In this document: positions 62,735 to 64,000 of the stretch, piece by piece
Numbering within the stretch: position 1 is the first letter of the stretch
Layout: every line of letters begins with the position of its first letter
Assembly (NCBI RefSeq): GCF_000024565.1
Contig: NC_013515.1
Coordinates: forward strand, 434,001-498,000
DNA from: Streptobacillus moniliformis DSM 12112
Lineage (GTDB): Bacteria; Fusobacteriota; Fusobacteriia; Fusobacteriales; Leptotrichiaceae
Length of the DNA stretch: 64,000 nt
Direction: 5' to 3'
The notes under the pieces: generated by a model
Databases searched by the model: none
What the model saw: the letters and a program-made list of their open reading frames with translations, nothing else
Told to the model about the DNA's origin: nothing
Program-made: the position numbers and the translations under genes

Positions 62735-62748
62735 TGCAAACGATTGCA
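62735..62748 (+). promoter_or_regulatory. LacI-type operator at malE
   Basis: TGCAAACGATTGCA is a near-palindrome (TGCAA-N4-TTGCA) at about +6 to +20 of the predicted transcript. It fits 12 of 14 positions of the LacI/CcpA-type consensus and shares the layout of the site at 58266-58279. Confidence 0.7.
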
Positions 62749-62777
62749 TAAATAAATTAAATTAGGAGTGAAGATTT

Positions 62778-64000
62778 ATGAATTTAAAAAAAGTTGTTAC
62801 AGGTGGAATCTTAATGTTTTCTTTATTAATGTCGTGTGGAACTAAAGAAAGTGAAAAAACAGAAAATGGTTTAACTGGACATATAGTAGTACAAGCCGAA
62901 AAAACTTGGGCACCTTATTATAAGGAAGCAATAGCTAGAGTTAAAGAAAAAAATCCTAAAGCTAAAATAGATTTAAAAGTTATAGGTTCTTTTGATCATA
63001 TTAAAGCTATTGAAGAAACTAATGCTGAAAATGAAGATGTGGCTGATGTGTTTGCTGTACCATTACATAAAATGGAATCATTATATAAAAAGGATGTATT
63101 AGCTCCATTTGATGCAAAAGCTTTAGGAAAGAAACTTGGAGGATTTGGGGACTTTGACAGTGGGCTTGGCGGACATTTAAAATTCAATGATTCATATTTT
63201 GGATTCCCATTTAATATAGAAACATTATTATTAGGATATAATACAAAAAATGTTGTAGCAAATGGAGTAGATTTATCTAATTTAGATTTTGCTGAACTTT
63301 CTCCAGAAGTTGGAATGATACCAGTAATTAATGGTTGGTGGGGAGTTGCTATAACTAATGCATTTGGAGTAGAACTATTAGCTAAAAATGGAGATAAATT
63401 TTTCTCAGATTTAATAAAAGATTGGTCAGAATTAACTCCAGAAATGCAAAAAATGTTTGTTGGATTACATAAATATTGGAAGGCTTCAAATGATAAAAAA
63501 CTTTCTTTATTTGACACAACAGCAGTTTATGGATATATGGATGATAATTTTAGAACTGGTAAAAAGGGTTCAGTTAGAATTGCTGGACCATGGGAATTAT
63601 CTGCTTGGTCAGGATTAGTTGGAGATGATTTTGATGTTGCAGCATTAAACACAGCAAAATTTGCAGGTAAAGAATTAAAACACTGGCAAGGTGGATGGTC
63701 TTTATCAATAAATGCTAGAAATGAAGAAGATGCTAATAAACTAGCTTTATCTGAAGCTGTAATAGCTGAAATTATGAATCCTAAACATGCTGCTGATTTC
63801 TATAAATACACAAGTAAAGTTATGCCACATGTTTCTAAGGAAGATTATGCTAAGCTAACTTTATCTGAATTAGATAAAAAGGCTATAAATGCTGTTATAG
63901 ACGGATATGAAGTGGCTGTATCAAGACCATTATTTAAAGAATGGGAACAAGTATGGGAAACATGGGAAAATGCTATTCTTTCATGGGAAGCTAAAAAACC
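62778..64000 (+). CDS. malE: Maltose/maltodextrin-binding lipoprotein (3' end beyond window)
   Basis: 407 codons are present and the frame is still open at the window end. Signal MNLKKVVTGGILMFSLLMSCG has Cys20 as lipidated residue. The mature part is a family 1 solute-binding protein: TWAPYYKEAIARVKEKNPKA, DVFAVPLHKMESLYKKDVL, FGFPFNIETLLLGYNTK, NGWWGVAITNAFG, and RIAGPWELSAW. It would deliver maltodextrins to a MalFG-type permease, which is expected downstream. ATG 62778 follows AGGAGTG. Expression is probably repressed by the upstream LacI-family protein. Confidence 0.92.
   Translation, partial: MNLKKVVTGGILMFSLLMSCGTKESEKTENGLTGHIVVQAEKTWAPYYKEAIARVKEKNPKAKIDLKVIGSFDHIKAIEETNAENEDVADVFAVPLHKMESLYKKDVLAPFDAKALGKKLGGFGDFDSGLGGHLKFNDSYFGFPFNIETLLLGYNTKNVVANGVDLSNLDFAELSPEVGMIPVINGWWGVAITNAFGVELLAKNGDKFFSDLIKDWSELTPEMQKMFVGLHKYWKASNDKKLSLFDTTAVYGYMDDNFRTGKKGSVRIAGPWELSAWSGLVGDDFDVAALNTAKFAGKELKHWQGGWSLSINARNEEDANKLALSEAVIAEIMNPKHAADFYKYTSKVMPHVSKEDYAKLTLSELDKKAINAVIDGYEVAVSRPLFKEWEQVWETWENAILSWEAKK

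Larger units (their letters stand above)
62596..62777 (+). other. Intergenic region with malE promoter and operator
   Basis: No gene is seen. It holds about 100 nt of AT-rich sequence, then the promoter (62695-62722), the operator (62735-62748) and an AGGAGTG ribosome-binding site. No clear hairpin terminator was found after pulA. Confidence 0.6.

Noticed and set aside
62996-63517. 173-residue open frame on the - strand
   Set aside because: It is a shadow of the maltose-binding protein gene, which has a signal peptide, lipobox, promoter and operator in the + frame.
1-64000. tRNA, rRNA or CRISPR arrays
   Set aside because: Intergenic gaps were read for T-loop-like, rRNA-like and regularly spaced repeat sequences and none was found. 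A covariance-model scan would be decisive and was not possible.

Overview
This is a very AT-rich chromosomal window with almost every gene on the + strand. It comes from a small-genome, diderm, fermentative bacterium. Three things point to Fusobacteriota, most likely Leptotrichiaceae (Streptobacillus/Sneathia/Leptotrichia type): the codon use (AGA for Arg, TTA for Leu, ATA for Ile), Fusobacterium-style outer-membrane beta-barrels and an autotransporter with terminal aromatic residues, and the metabolic gene mix. Genus is inferred from style only, because there is no rRNA in the window. I saw no tRNA, rRNA or CRISPR array.

Layout. 1-8590 is a tight housekeeping run: gatA end, gatB, a PASTA-bearing division PBP, priA, def, fmt, rex, folD. 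8591-10460 holds a CNNM/CorC-type membrane protein and apt. 10458-11217 is a divergent pair, a small membrane protein and an XRE regulator. 11342-16772 is a surface-protein operon of two large paralogous beta-barrel proteins behind a promoter with a 10-G tract in its spacer. 16783-17746 is a decayed insertion sequence with flanking repeats. 17815-23432 encodes two peptidases (M32, M18) and potABC. 23579-27550 carries a META-domain lipoprotein and a subtilase-like autotransporter. 27619-30017 is a TPR-DUF4037 plus DUF4125 pair of unknown job, followed by thrS and a BI-1 family membrane protein.

32716-36045 is an accessory block: a type II restriction-modification pair, an orphan Phd/YefM antitoxin, a copy of the dispersed repeat, and a 5'-broken PDDEXK (DUF1016) nuclease gene. 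36102-46657 returns to core functions: pnp, pgsA, a Ca2+-type P-ATPase, a Sel1-like lipoprotein, dacA, lgt, trpS, a lipoprotein, and the PTS EIIA. 46766-49146 is a second surface operon of four tandem small beta-barrel proteins, behind a second promoter with an 11-G tract. 49162-58124 holds pfkA, pyk, recR, metK and an oligopeptide-binding lipoprotein, then ruvX and alaS on the - strand. 58231-64000 is a maltodextrin locus: LacI-type regulator, malQ, pullulanase, and the start of a maltose-binding lipoprotein gene that runs off the window.

The most striking observation is that the two surface-protein operons share one promoter design: TTGACA, a G homopolymer ending directly at TATAAT, and a spacer of exactly 19 nt in both. 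This looks like a pair of contingency promoters whose strength would change by slipped-strand mispairing, so that two outer-membrane protein sets could be switched independently. Other items of interest are an apparent double-length duplication-fusion OMP, a subtilase-like autotransporter lacking recognisable Asp/His catalytic motifs but carrying an EF-hand-like loop, an uncharacterised DUF4037/DUF4125 pair, and two matched LacI-type operators in the maltodextrin locus.
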